Positions 33,902 through 41,590 of a DNA stretch of 64,000 nt are shown here, in pieces (the first letter of the stretch is position 1; each line of letters begins with the position of its first letter). A program made the position numbers and the translations under genes. This stretch comes from Arcticibacterium sp964021845 (GTDB lineage: Bacteria > Bacteroidota > Bacteroidia > Cytophagales > Spirosomataceae): contig NZ_CAXHZC010000001.1 of the NCBI RefSeq assembly GCF_964021845.1, positions 558,001-622,000 on the forward strand, given 5' to 3'. Under the pieces are notes generated by a model. The model did no database searches and was not told the origin of the DNA. It saw only the letters and a program-made list of their open reading frames with translations.

Positions 33902-33961
33902 CATAAGCAATAAAAACAACCTAATATACTAATAATAAGCATAATAAGAAGTCATAAGCAA
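33902..33961. repeat. Candidate integrase arm-type sites (CATAAGCAA)
   Basis: Two exact copies of CATAAGCAA lie at 33902-33910 and 33953-33961, 51 bp apart in the same orientation. Related AATAAGCATAA sequence lies between them. They are between the integrase start and the tRNA-derived core site, where arm-binding sites normally sit. Confidence 0.4.
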
Positions 33962-33979
33962 GCAAAGGAAAGTATAGAA

Positions 33980-34027
33980 CTGGACTCATAATCAGGTGGT
34001 CCATGGTTCGAATCCATGTGGGCCCAC
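33980..34027 (+). other. tRNA-Met(CAT) 3' fragment, attachment site (attR-type)
   Basis: The sequence from the anticodon loop (CTCATAA, anticodon CAT at 33987-33989) through the T arm (CATGG-TTCGAAT-CCATG) to the acceptor strand TGGGCCC and discriminator A fits a tRNA 3' half. The 5' acceptor strand GGGCCCA and D arm are absent upstream, and the 5' anticodon arm is mismatched. It is therefore a displaced 3' end, as produced when an element integrates into a tRNA gene. The intact tRNA is expected at the far (left) end. Confidence 0.75.
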
Positions 34028-34028
34028 A

Positions 34029-34057
34029 AGCCTCTCCCAAAATGGAGAGGCTTTTTT
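34029..34057 (+). terminator. Rho-independent terminator of the interrupted tRNA gene
   Basis: A nine-base stem (AGCCTCTCC / GGAGAGGCT) with a 5-6 nt loop is followed by a run of T. It directly follows the tRNA 3' fragment. This supports the view that the right flank is the original chromosomal side. Confidence 0.85.
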
Positions 34058-35075
34058 ATGCACTTCCAGTTCATTATAAATACTCAGACCCACCGCCAAG
34101 AAAGCCTACATTAATAACAACAAGAAGCTTTTTAAAAGTTGTGATATTATTGCTCATCTTAAGGATTCTATAGCTTTGGTTAAATGAGAGCATAGATTTA
34201 ACATTTTGACAAAACAGGGAATAAATGACCATTTATTGATACCTATAGAGAAAAAACAGGAGATTCTAAAAAGCAACTCAAAGTTTGGGTAGAATAAGGT
34301 CTTTTAATATATGGAAAAAAAAGGATTTTAAGATTGAAGTGCAGCTTCTTTGGAAAAAATCTACTAATAATTGGCAAGAAAAATATTGAAGAATGTGAAA
34401 TTTAACTTTGTGAGAAAAATCATGACCTTCTATCTTGGCTTGATGATGAGTTAAAAAGTTCTCTTTTCTTAAGATGATGGCCTAAAGCTCTAACTGTTAC
34501 TTTAAATCCACGGTCTCAAATCATTTTTAATGAAGTCAAGTATGTTTTTGAGATTAGTATTTAATCAGGGAATGGACCTCAGCTTAATTCAGTATTAGAG
34601 TTAACTTACTGTTCGATAGTTTTTTAATTCCTTTTGTACTTTGGTGGTATTCATTTGGACAGCATATGGTTTAAATCGATTAATGCCATTGGTGAATAGA
34701 TTCTACACATTTAAAATCTAAATTAAACTAGTTTTCTGCCGCCTCTAGGTTTTAATAAGCTTTGATACACTGCACAAGATAAATAACTATGCCCTTAAAC
34801 TCTATTCAGTAGCTATTTAGACCTCTATTCTACCTCAAAATTTTAAAAAAAATATTCGATGATGCTTATTTTTTAGCAAGTTAATTGAACCTTTTTTTCT
34901 GGGAACAATCTTTTAAACTTTTTAAGAGAGAGAGGTGGAGAGATGGTGTAGGAGAAACATATTGATGGTTGCATGTGTATGAGCCTATCAATCCTTATGC
35001 TCAAGGTGATAGGGGTGTCCTAAACTGCCTCAAATTAATTGGAATTTTTTTTTGAACTAAATAAATAGTAGAAGC
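34058..35075. other. Gene-poor stretch at the element/chromosome junction with eroded coding sequence
   Basis: About 1 kb has no intact ORF over 60 codons. Around 34415-34565 a plus-strand frame reads as plausible protein (HDLLSWLDDELKSS, then TVTLNPRSQIIFNEV) but is broken by an in-frame TGA and ends at TAA. It looks like decayed genes, perhaps from earlier insertions at the same tRNA. The family was not identified. Confidence 0.4.
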
Positions 35076-35708
35076 ATGAATAATTTAAAGAATGTCTTAG
35101 TAGCAGGTGCCAATGGAAGCACGGGAAGAAGTATTGTCAATCTTTTGAAAAAATCAGAAACTTACGAGCCAATAGCCATGGTAAGGAAGCAAGACCAAAA
35201 AGACTATTTCGAAAATCAAGGAGTAAAATCTGTGCTTGCCGACTTGGAGCAAGACTTGGATCATGCCATGATAAATGTTGACAAAGTAATTTTTGCCGCA
35301 GGCTCAAAAGGTGGGGATGTGATAGCCGTAGATCAGGATGGAGCAAAAAAACTAACTAATGCCGCAAAACAGTCAGGGGTTGAGAAGTTTGTGATGTTGA
35401 GCTCTATGGGAGCGGACAATCCTGAGCAAAGCAATAACCTTCAAGACTATTTAAGAGCGAAGCAAAATGCTGATGACCATTTGCTTAATAGTGGATTGAA
35501 TTATAGTATAGTAAGACCCGGTCAATTGACAAATGGCGGTGCTACAGGCAAAATTCAACTGGATGAAAAAATAAAAACTAGAGGAAGTATTTCAAGAGAA
35601 GATGTAGCCAAAACATTAGTGCAAGTTTTGGATGGCGAAGTGAAACAAAACCAAGTTTTTGAAATAATAAGTGGAGATGTTCCGATAGCAAAGGCGGTTT
35701 ATTCCTAA
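35076..35708 (+). CDS. NAD(P)-binding SDR-type (atypical, NmrA-like) protein
   Basis: The 210-aa protein has the nucleotide-binding motif VLVAGANGSTGRSIV at about residues 7-21, a VIFAAGSKGGD strand and VMLSSMGADNPEQ near residue 105. It ends with VRPGQLTNGGA, as in the atypical SDR5-like family (YwnB/NmrA-like). The catalytic YxxxK is not in its classical form. It acts alone as a single gene, so the substrate is unknown. It is the first intact gene on the chromosomal side. Confidence 0.8.
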   Translation: MNNLKNVLVAGANGSTGRSIVNLLKKSETYEPIAMVRKQDQKDYFENQGVKSVLADLEQDLDHAMINVDKVIFAAGSKGGDVIAVDQDGAKKLTNAAKQSGVEKFVMLSSMGADNPEQSNNLQDYLRAKQNADDHLLNSGLNYSIVRPGQLTNGGATGKIQLDEKIKTRGSISREDVAKTLVQVLDGEVKQNQVFEIISGDVPIAKAVYS

Positions 35709-35821
35709 TTTGAATAGTTCATAAAATGAGTCAAGAAGGCGGTCTTCTGTTTATATGCTAAACTCATTTTTTGTTTGCTTTTTGATAAAACCAATAGGCA
35801 CTCTTTACAGTCTCCTTTTAT

Positions 35822-35829
35822 TACCTTTG
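35822..35829 (+). promoter_or_regulatory. −7 promoter element of mgtE
   Basis: TACCTTTG matches the Bacteroidota −7 consensus TAnnTTTG and ends 20 bp before the mgtE start codon. The −33 region is weak. Confidence 0.45.
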
Positions 35830-35849
35830 TGCAAAATCGGTGAACTAAT

Positions 35850-37196
35850 ATGAACTTTGAATTAACTAACGAATTTGTAGATAACATTAAGGCCGGCATT
35901 GAAAGTAAGTCTGAGGTATTTATTAAAGATGAATTATCTGAGCTTTTTCCGGCCGATATAGCTTCTATACTATACGAACTGAGTGGGGAAGAAGCACATT
36001 ATGTCATGCAGTACCTTGATACGGAAAAAGGTGCTGATGTGCTTTCTAGTATAGATTCTGATGATAGAAAAAGGTTTGTTGCAGAGCAATTTACCATTGA
36101 AGAAATTGCCACCTATGTGAATCTATTTGACTCTGATGATGCAGTGGATTTTTTGAATGAACAATCCATTGAAGTTAGAGAAAAAGTTATCGCTCTTTTA
36201 GAAGATAGAGAGCATGCTCGTTTTATACTAGATCTGCTCCATTATCCGGAAGATGTAGCGGGTGGTTTGATGCAGAAAGAGCTTATTAAAGTCTATGAAA
36301 CACAGAATGTTAGTGAGTGTATAGAAGAAATAAGAAATCAGTTAGAGTCGGTAGATAAAGTTTATGCGGTTTATGTGGTAGATGAAGATAATTGCCTGAA
36401 AGGAATTGTATCATTAAAGGACATTGTTCTTGCGAGAAAGAATACCAAAATAGGTAACCTAGTAAAAGAAGATATAGTATCTGTAGACACTACTCTACCT
36501 GGGGAAGAAGTAGCAGAGCTCATGCAGCGTTATGACTTGGAGGCTCTTCCGGTAGTCAATGCCATTGGCCGTTTGTTAGGAAGAATCACCATTGATGATG
36601 TGGTCGATTTTATTACAGAACGAGCAGAAGAAGACTTTCAAGCAGTTACAGGTATTACAGGCGAGGTAGAAGAAGATGATACGGTTTGGAAGCTTGCAAA
36701 ATCTAGATTGCCTTGGTTGGTGGTTGGCGTTTTAGGAAGTCTTATGGCGGCCACAGTTATTAAAGGATTTGAATCACAGCTGGCAAGAGTTACGGCATTG
36801 GCTTTGTTTATTCCTATTATGGGTTCTACTGGTGGAAATGTTGGTATACAGACATCTTCTTTAATAGTGCAGAGTCTAGCGGAAAAATCTGCGATGAGCC
36901 TTACATTATTAGAAAGGTTAGTTAAGATAGCTCAGGTGGCTTTAATTAATGGTTTTGTGATCGGGATTATGGCTGGAGTCTATCTTTTTGTGATTGGAGA
37001 ATCTCAGTTGTTTTTGGTGGTGTGTTTAGCCCTGTTTGCAGTTGTTTTCTTAGCTTCTTTTATGGGCACCGTTACACCTCTATTACTTGATAAGCTCGGG
37101 ATTAATCCTGCAGTGGCATCTGGGCCTTTTATTACCACTGCCAATGATTTGGTGGGAATTGGTACATACTTTTTAATAGCCAACTGGCTTTTATAG
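35850..37196 (+). CDS. mgtE: Magnesium transporter MgtE
   Basis: The protein is 448 aa with the full MgtE layout: a cytoplasmic N domain of superhelical repeats (residues 20-130, including LLHYPEDVAGGLMQ), two CBS domains (about 135-255) that sense Mg2+, a connecting helix and five C-terminal membrane segments (about 285-448). The pore helix carries GSTGGNVGIQTSSL. It forms a homodimeric channel. It is followed 10 bp later by dtd, but the pair has no obvious functional link. Confidence 0.93.
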   Translation: MNFELTNEFVDNIKAGIESKSEVFIKDELSELFPADIASILYELSGEEAHYVMQYLDTEKGADVLSSIDSDDRKRFVAEQFTIEEIATYVNLFDSDDAVDFLNEQSIEVREKVIALLEDREHARFILDLLHYPEDVAGGLMQKELIKVYETQNVSECIEEIRNQLESVDKVYAVYVVDEDNCLKGIVSLKDIVLARKNTKIGNLVKEDIVSVDTTLPGEEVAELMQRYDLEALPVVNAIGRLLGRITIDDVVDFITERAEEDFQAVTGITGEVEEDDTVWKLAKSRLPWLVVGVLGSLMAATVIKGFESQLARVTALALFIPIMGSTGGNVGIQTSSLIVQSLAEKSAMSLTLLERLVKIAQVALINGFVIGIMAGVYLFVIGESQLFLVVCLALFAVVFLASFMGTVTPLLLDKLGINPAVASGPFITTANDLVGIGTYFLIANWLL

Positions 37197-37206
37197 ATTT
37201 TTAGAA

Positions 37207-37659
37207 ATGATTGCAGTAGTCCAACGAGTTTCCGAAGCATCCGTTAAAATTGATGATAATATTAAAGGTGAGATAGGTCTTGGTTTTATGGTGCTTTTAG
37301 GTGTTTCACATGATGATGAGGAAGAAGATGCCGAATGGATTTGTAAGAAGATTGTTGGGCTTAGGATTTTCTCTGATTCGGATGCTAAGCTGAATTTAGA
37401 TATTAAACAGGCTGGGGGAGATATACTTTTGATAAGTCAATTTAGCCTTCAGGCTTCCACTAAAAAAGGAAATAGACCCTCTTTTATTAATGCCGCTAGG
37501 CCAGAGAAAGCCATTCCACTTTATGAAAAAGTTTTAAGTTTATTGAGCCTAGGATTAGGCAAAAACATACCATCTGGGGAATTTGGGGCAGATATGAAAG
37601 TAAGTCTAGTAAACGATGGCCCCATGACCATCGTTCTAGATAGTAAAGATAAAAAGTAG
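37207..37659 (+). CDS. dtd: D-aminoacyl-tRNA deacylase
   Basis: This 150-aa protein has a DTD layout: MIAVVQRVSEASV at the N-terminus, the SQFSLQASTKKGNRPSF active-site segment (about 79-95, including the conserved SQxT-like motif, here SQFSL) and the C-terminal GxFGADMKVSLVNDGPMT with the cross-subunit NxGP-type motif. It removes D-amino acids from mischarged tRNAs. The motif order and length (about 150 aa) are normal. It lies 10 bp after mgtE. Confidence 0.93.
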   Translation: MIAVVQRVSEASVKIDDNIKGEIGLGFMVLLGVSHDDEEEDAEWICKKIVGLRIFSDSDAKLNLDIKQAGGDILLISQFSLQASTKKGNRPSFINAARPEKAIPLYEKVLSLLSLGLGKNIPSGEFGADMKVSLVNDGPMTIVLDSKDKK

Positions 37660-37662
37660 CTT

Positions 37663-37968
37663 TTAAAGCTCTCTATAAGCTAAAATGCCGCCTAAGACAT
37701 TATGCACATTTTCAAAACCTTCCATTTCTAGGTATTGTTTTGCTCGGCCGCTTCTAGCACCACTTCTACAGTGAATATAAATATGCTCTCCTTTGATTGA
37801 TTCTAATTCATCAATTCTGTGCGGTAATTCACCTAAAGGAATAAGCTTTGCACCTAAATTGTCTTCCTCGTATTCGTCCGTGTTTCTAACATCGTAAAAA
37901 TTGAAAGATTCTCCTGATTCTATGAGAGCTTTTAGCTCTTCTACGCTTATGTCGTTATTATCGTCCAT
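37663..37968 (-). CDS. Rhodanese-like domain protein
   Basis: This 101-aa single-domain protein has the catalytic cysteine loop HCRSGARSGRA (Cys near residue 68) and the CDC25-like N-terminal NFYDVRNTDEYEEDN. Such small rhodaneses transfer sulfane sulfur between carriers. Its stop is 3 bp from that of dtd, so they converge. The PASTA protein gene lies 9 bp upstream on the same strand and may be co-transcribed. Confidence 0.9.
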   Translation of the reverse strand: MDDNNDISVEELKALIESGESFNFYDVRNTDEYEEDNLGAKLIPLGELPHRIDELESIKGEHIYIHCRSGARSGRAKQYLEMEGFENVHNVLGGILAYREL

Positions 37969-37977
37969 GATATATTT

Positions 37978-38751
37978 TTAATTTAAATCTTGTCCAGAGT
38001 CTCCAGATAGCCAAATGTTTACGGCATCGCCTGTTCTTAGATTAACGCCAGCATTTGGTCTTTGACGCACTACTGTACCATCTGGTAAGTCGCTAGAGTT
38101 ATCGTATAAAACACTTCCTATATTTAATGATGAGCCGTTAATAAGTATATCTGCTTCATCATAAGATAAACCAGTCAATTCTGGCACACTAACAGTAGTA
38201 TTTCCATAACCATCTCCCACCACTAAGGTAATTTTAGTTCCTTTTCTTAAGGAGCTGCCTACGGTCAATTCCTTTCCGTCCTGCTTAAGCTTAAGTACGG
38301 TGTTTTTTTCAATAGCCGGAATGAATTCAGTAGCTGTCAACAGAAAACCGATGCTTGAAAGCAAATTCTTAGCAGAGTTTTCACTTCTCCCAATCACGTT
38401 TGGAACTTGAATTTTTGGAGCCTTATCTGTAATAATGGTCAAAAATATCTTTCTACCTTTTTTTACACCAGAGTTTTCCTTTGGGTATTGAGAAAAAACT
38501 GTTAGCGGCTTCAAGCCATTCACATAGGTAGAGTCCGAAATTTCATAAGTTAAATTACGAGCATCTAAAACATCTTCAGTTTCCTGTAAGGTTAAACCCT
38601 TTAAATTTGGTACTTCTATTTCCTCATTATGGTTAGTAGTCCATGGAAGGTAAAGAAAGAAGAACGCGAAAAAGAGAACAAGACCGGCGGTTACAATGAT
38701 ACCTAAATGTATCATTATGTCGGTTTTAGAACCCGTGCTAAGCTTTGGCAT
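37978..38751 (-). CDS. PASTA-domain membrane protein
   Basis: The 257-aa protein has a short cytoplasmic start and one membrane segment (residues 13-37). Three PASTA repeats follow, each opening with a (V/I)PNL/V-G signature (EVPNLKGLTLQETE, QVPNVIGRSENSA, SVPELTGLSYDEAD). PASTA domains bind peptidoglycan or are found on Ser/Thr kinases, but here no kinase domain is attached, which is usual in Bacteroidota. It is probably an anchored cell-wall or division accessory protein. Confidence 0.85.
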   Translation of the reverse strand: MPKLSTGSKTDIMIHLGIIVTAGLVLFFAFFFLYLPWTTNHNEEIEVPNLKGLTLQETEDVLDARNLTYEISDSTYVNGLKPLTVFSQYPKENSGVKKGRKIFLTIITDKAPKIQVPNVIGRSENSAKNLLSSIGFLLTATEFIPAIEKNTVLKLKQDGKELTVGSSLRKGTKITLVVGDGYGNTTVSVPELTGLSYDEADILINGSSLNIGSVLYDNSSDLPDGTVVRQRPNAGVNLRTGDAVNIWLSGDSGQDLN

Positions 38752-38830
38752 ATAACTGATTTAGTTTCAAAACAAAATAATGGCTTTTGAGTTCAAATAA
38801 CAAGCCTATCTTTTGTTTAACGATATTTTT

Positions 38831-39433
38831 TTAAGAAAGTGTATTGGTGGTTTTGCTTAAGATTTTTTGCATGTATTTACCCAAAATGTCAAATTCTAAG
38901 TTAACAGAGTCTCCAACGTTCAGTTTACCTAAATTGGTGTGGGTCCACGTATATGGAATTATAGCTACGGAGAATGAGTTATCGGTGGAGTTAAAAACAG
39001 TTAAACTAACACCGTTAATACAGATAGAGCCTTTTTCAACAGTAATATTTCCAAATGTTTCATCGTAAGAAAATGTAAGAATATAACTGCCGTCTTTATT
39101 TTCAACAGAAACCAGTTTTCCCGTTTGGTCCACATGGCCTTGAACTATGTGCCCGTCAAAACGGCCATTCGCCGCTAGGCATCTTTCTAAATTAAGGGTA
39201 GAGCCAACTTTCAGTTCGCCTAGGTTGGTTTTAACTAAAGTCTCTTCAATAGCAGTAACCTCATAAAAGCTACCTTCCGTTTTTTCTACGGTTAAACATA
39301 CGCCATTATGAGAAACACTCTGGTCTATTTTTAATTCTGTGGCAACCTCGCTTTCTAGCTTAAAAGTTTTATTACTGCCTTGCTGACTAATACTTACAAG
39401 CTTGGCTTGATTCTCAACTATTCCTGTGAACAT
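38831..39433 (-). CDS. ribE: Riboflavin synthase, alpha subunit
   Basis: The 200-aa protein begins at MFTGIVENQAKL. The frame runs 54 codons further upstream but without similarity, so this start is chosen. It has two lumazine-binding repeats, with the SVSHNGVCLTV-type motif in the first half (residues about 40-50) and KGSICINGVSLTV in the second (about 135-147). It dismutates two lumazines to riboflavin. No FMN riboswitch or other rib genes are near, so it is a solitary rib gene. Confidence 0.92.
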   Translation of the reverse strand: MFTGIVENQAKLVSISQQGSNKTFKLESEVATELKIDQSVSHNGVCLTVEKTEGSFYEVTAIEETLVKTNLGELKVGSTLNLERCLAANGRFDGHIVQGHVDQTGKLVSVENKDGSYILTFSYDETFGNITVEKGSICINGVSLTVFNSTDNSFSVAIIPYTWTHTNLGKLNVGDSVNLEFDILGKYMQKILSKTTNTLS

Positions 39434-39486
39434 AATTTTGATAAATACTAACGATATGAAAACGCAAATTAAAAAGGTATAATGCG

Positions 39487-39494
39487 TAATTTTG
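39487..39494 (+). promoter_or_regulatory. −7 promoter element of the DUF1684 gene
   Basis: TAATTTTG matches TAnnTTTG. It lies 17 bp before ATG 39512 and inside the longer possible frame from 39482, which argues for the 39512 start. Confidence 0.45.
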
Positions 39495-39511
39495 CCCAAA
39501 AGTTTAGAATT

Positions 39512-40105
39512 ATGTTTAAAAACAAATATGTGAAGTGGGTAATAGGTGTGATTTTCGTTTCGGCGGCTATCTATTCTTTGACCATGAATCAGCAAGATTT
39601 TACTTCAGAAACACTTGAGAGCCGTGAGACTTATAAAAATAATATGCTCAAAATGGAGCAATCTCCTGTAGCTGAAATATCAAATTTCAACGACTTCAGA
39701 TATTTTGACCCAAAGGAAAAATGGAAAATGTTTGTTGACTTTGAATCAAGTCCATCGGAGGAGACATTTCCTATGGTAATGACAGACCAGAGTATTTCTC
39801 CCATTAAAATGGCGGGTTACGCTATTTTTACCATTGAAGATAAAGAATACCGTTTGATGTTATTTGATGAAGGCGAGCATTACTTGTTACCTTTTACAGA
39901 TGGAACCAATGGTGACGAGACCTACGGTGGAGGCAGGTATATTAATGTGGAGAAAACGAGCAATAATAAGTTAATGATTGATTTTAATGAAGCTCATAAT
40001 TTCTATTGTGTATACAATGAGAACTTTGTGTGCCCTGTGCCACCATCAGAAAATGATGTAGCAGCAAGGATAGACGCAGGTGAGAAAATACTTTTCTTGA
40101 AGTAA
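39512..40105 (+). CDS. DUF1684-family protein, membrane-anchored
   Basis: It is about 197 aa from MFKNKY; the upstream ATG at 39482 would place the −7 box inside the gene. It has one N-terminal membrane segment (residues 6-25) and then a DUF1684 domain. That domain carries the GGGRYINV turn near residue 135 and the C-terminal NFYCVYNENFVCPVPPSEN / IDAGEKIL signature. The function of the family is unknown. It is followed 18 bp later by an alpha/beta hydrolase gene. Confidence 0.85.
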   Translation: MFKNKYVKWVIGVIFVSAAIYSLTMNQQDFTSETLESRETYKNNMLKMEQSPVAEISNFNDFRYFDPKEKWKMFVDFESSPSEETFPMVMTDQSISPIKMAGYAIFTIEDKEYRLMLFDEGEHYLLPFTDGTNGDETYGGGRYINVEKTSNNKLMIDFNEAHNFYCVYNENFVCPVPPSENDVAARIDAGEKILFLK

Positions 40106-40123
40106 ACTAGCTTAAGTACGCTT

Positions 40124-40912
40124 ATGAAATATTTTGCTGCAGTTTTTGTCTTTTTTTTCTGTTCAATTACTGTTTTAAGCCAAACACCTAGTAAAGCTGA
40201 ATCTGTTTTAGTCAATGGTAAAAAACTGTACTACGAAGTTTATGGGAAGGGACAGCCTTTAATTTTTTTGCATGGTTACACGCAATCTTCCAAATCATGG
40301 AAAACTTATATTAAAGACTATGAAGAGGACTATGAAGTGTATTTAATTGATTTGACCGGTCACGGAAAGTCTGAGGCTTTTAAAGAAGACTTGTCTATAA
40401 AGTCCGTTGCTCAAGACTTGAATACCCTGATTCGATATTTAAAATTGGAAAAAATTAAAGCCATAGGTTTTAGTTTTGGTGGTGATGTTCTTTATCAGCT
40501 GGCTTTAATAAATCCATCGCTCATTAAGTCTATGATTACCATAGGTGCAGTAGGAACATGGACCGTAAATGACTTTCCAGAATATTTAGAAGCTTTTACA
40601 TTTCAAAATCGAGCTAATTTTCCTTGGTTGAAAACATTGCATGAAGGTGAGGAACAAGTGAAAGGCATGATGGAACAATTTAAAAACTATTCGGTTCAAT
40701 TGAGCGATGAAGAGCTGAAACGAATAGAGCCTGAAGTTTTAATCATGATAGGAGATGATGACGAAGGTATGAATTTGGAAGAAGTGGTTCGTGTTAAAAA
40801 TAATCTACCAAAATCTGACCTTTGGGTTTTACCGAATGTTTCTCATGGAGCTCATGAAGGCGAAACTAAGGCCGAGTTTATATTAAAGTCAAAAGCTTTT
40901 CTCTCCAAATAA
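40124..40912 (+). CDS. Exported alpha/beta-hydrolase fold protein
   Basis: The 262-aa protein has a signal peptide (residues 1-20, ending VLSQT). The core has the HG oxyanion motif (IFLHGYTQS, about 48-56), nucleophile elbow GFSFGGD with Ser near residue 112, and catalytic His in NVSHGAHEGE near residue 242. An Asp (IGDDDEG) completes the triad. The substrate is unknown. It probably acts in the periplasm. The gene pairs with the DUF1684 gene. Confidence 0.85.
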   Translation: MKYFAAVFVFFFCSITVLSQTPSKAESVLVNGKKLYYEVYGKGQPLIFLHGYTQSSKSWKTYIKDYEEDYEVYLIDLTGHGKSEAFKEDLSIKSVAQDLNTLIRYLKLEKIKAIGFSFGGDVLYQLALINPSLIKSMITIGAVGTWTVNDFPEYLEAFTFQNRANFPWLKTLHEGEEQVKGMMEQFKNYSVQLSDEELKRIEPEVLIMIGDDDEGMNLEEVVRVKNNLPKSDLWVLPNVSHGAHEGETKAEFILKSKAFLSK

Positions 40913-40938
40913 GCGATATGTAATGGCACTTCATACCA

Positions 40939-41391
40939 TCAAAGAGGAATCTCCGTAGTGTTTTTAACTTCCGACATGACGAAATAACTATTTATCAAAG
41001 ACACTCCAGGTATAATTGAGAGCTTTAACTGGTGAAACTTATGATAGGTTTCCATGTCTGGTACTATAATCTTTAAGAGATAGTCAAAGCCCCCCGAAAC
41101 GAAATGACATTCCACCACTTCAGGTAATTTAGCTATGGCCTCATCAAACTTTTTTGAGATCTCTAAGGTCTGGGTAATCATAGTTACCTGATTGAAAACA
41201 GTAAGCGAGGTGCCTACTTTTTTTCTATTCAAAATGGTTACGTACTTATCAATGACACCACTGCTTTCCATCCTTTTTATTCGGTCAAAAACCGGAGTTT
41301 GAGTAAGGTTTATTTCCTCGGCAATCTCCTTGTAGGTCATTTGGGCATTTTTTTGGAGAAGCTTTAAGATTTTTATGTCTGTATTGTCCAT
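40939..41391 (-). CDS. Lrp/AsnC-family transcriptional regulator of ald
   Basis: This 150-aa protein has an N-terminal HTH (residues 5-60, MTYKEIAEEINLTQTPVFDRIKRMESSGVI) and a C-terminal RAM ligand-binding domain (about 65-145, VECHFVSGGFDYLLKI). It is divergently transcribed from the alanine dehydrogenase gene, the classical arrangement of an Lrp-type regulator that responds to an amino acid. Alanine is the likely effector, by inference. Confidence 0.9.
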   Translation of the reverse strand: MDNTDIKILKLLQKNAQMTYKEIAEEINLTQTPVFDRIKRMESSGVIDKYVTILNRKKVGTSLTVFNQVTMITQTLEISKKFDEAIAKLPEVVECHFVSGGFDYLLKIIVPDMETYHKFHQLKLSIIPGVSLINSYFVMSEVKNTTEIPL

Positions 41392-41522
41392 ATAAGGTCA
41401 GAAAAAACATCTGTTTTGATATTGAAAAATGATTTTGGAAAGAATAATACTCTTCAAAAGGTCTTGCAAAAATAAAAATATTCTTAAATGTGTCAATAAT
41501 GTAAAAAATAATTCTTCACTCT

Positions 41523-41530
41523 TATCTTTG
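41523..41530 (+). promoter_or_regulatory. −7 promoter element of ald
   Basis: TATCTTTG matches TAnnTTTG and lies 60 bp upstream of the ald start in the region shared with the divergent Lrp gene. Confidence 0.45.
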
Positions 41531-41590
41531 TGCCACAATTACACTTCATCATATAATTACGAATTAACTACGGCAAAGTAGAAACCAAAT

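Larger units (their letters stand above)
1..34027. mobile_element. Integrative element (right part) carrying metal resistance and an Argonaute module
   Basis: The right boundary is set by a displaced tRNA-Met 3' fragment, with a tyrosine integrase immediately inside it. Inside lie HTH/excisionase-like genes, a VirE-N/PriCT-DUF3987 replication module, a defence operon, a restriction-modification relic and a metal-resistance island. No second copy of the tRNA 3' sequence was seen to the left, so the left boundary is inferred to be outside the window. Whether the metal island belongs to the same element or to an older neighbouring insertion is not proven. No relaxase or conjugation gene is visible. 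Confidence 0.55.

Noticed and set aside
33980..34027. Full tRNA-Met gene
   Set aside because: The 5' acceptor strand and D arm are absent in the 80 bases upstream and the anticodon stem is mismatched. Only the 3' half is present.
34415..34565. Possible gene in the junction region
   Set aside because: The frame is interrupted by TGA and bounded by TAA, and no family could be named. It is kept only as eroded sequence.
39434..39595. N-terminal extension of riboflavin synthase by 54 codons
   Set aside because: The family starts at MFTGIV, and the extension has no similarity and overlaps the divergent DUF1684 promoter and start.
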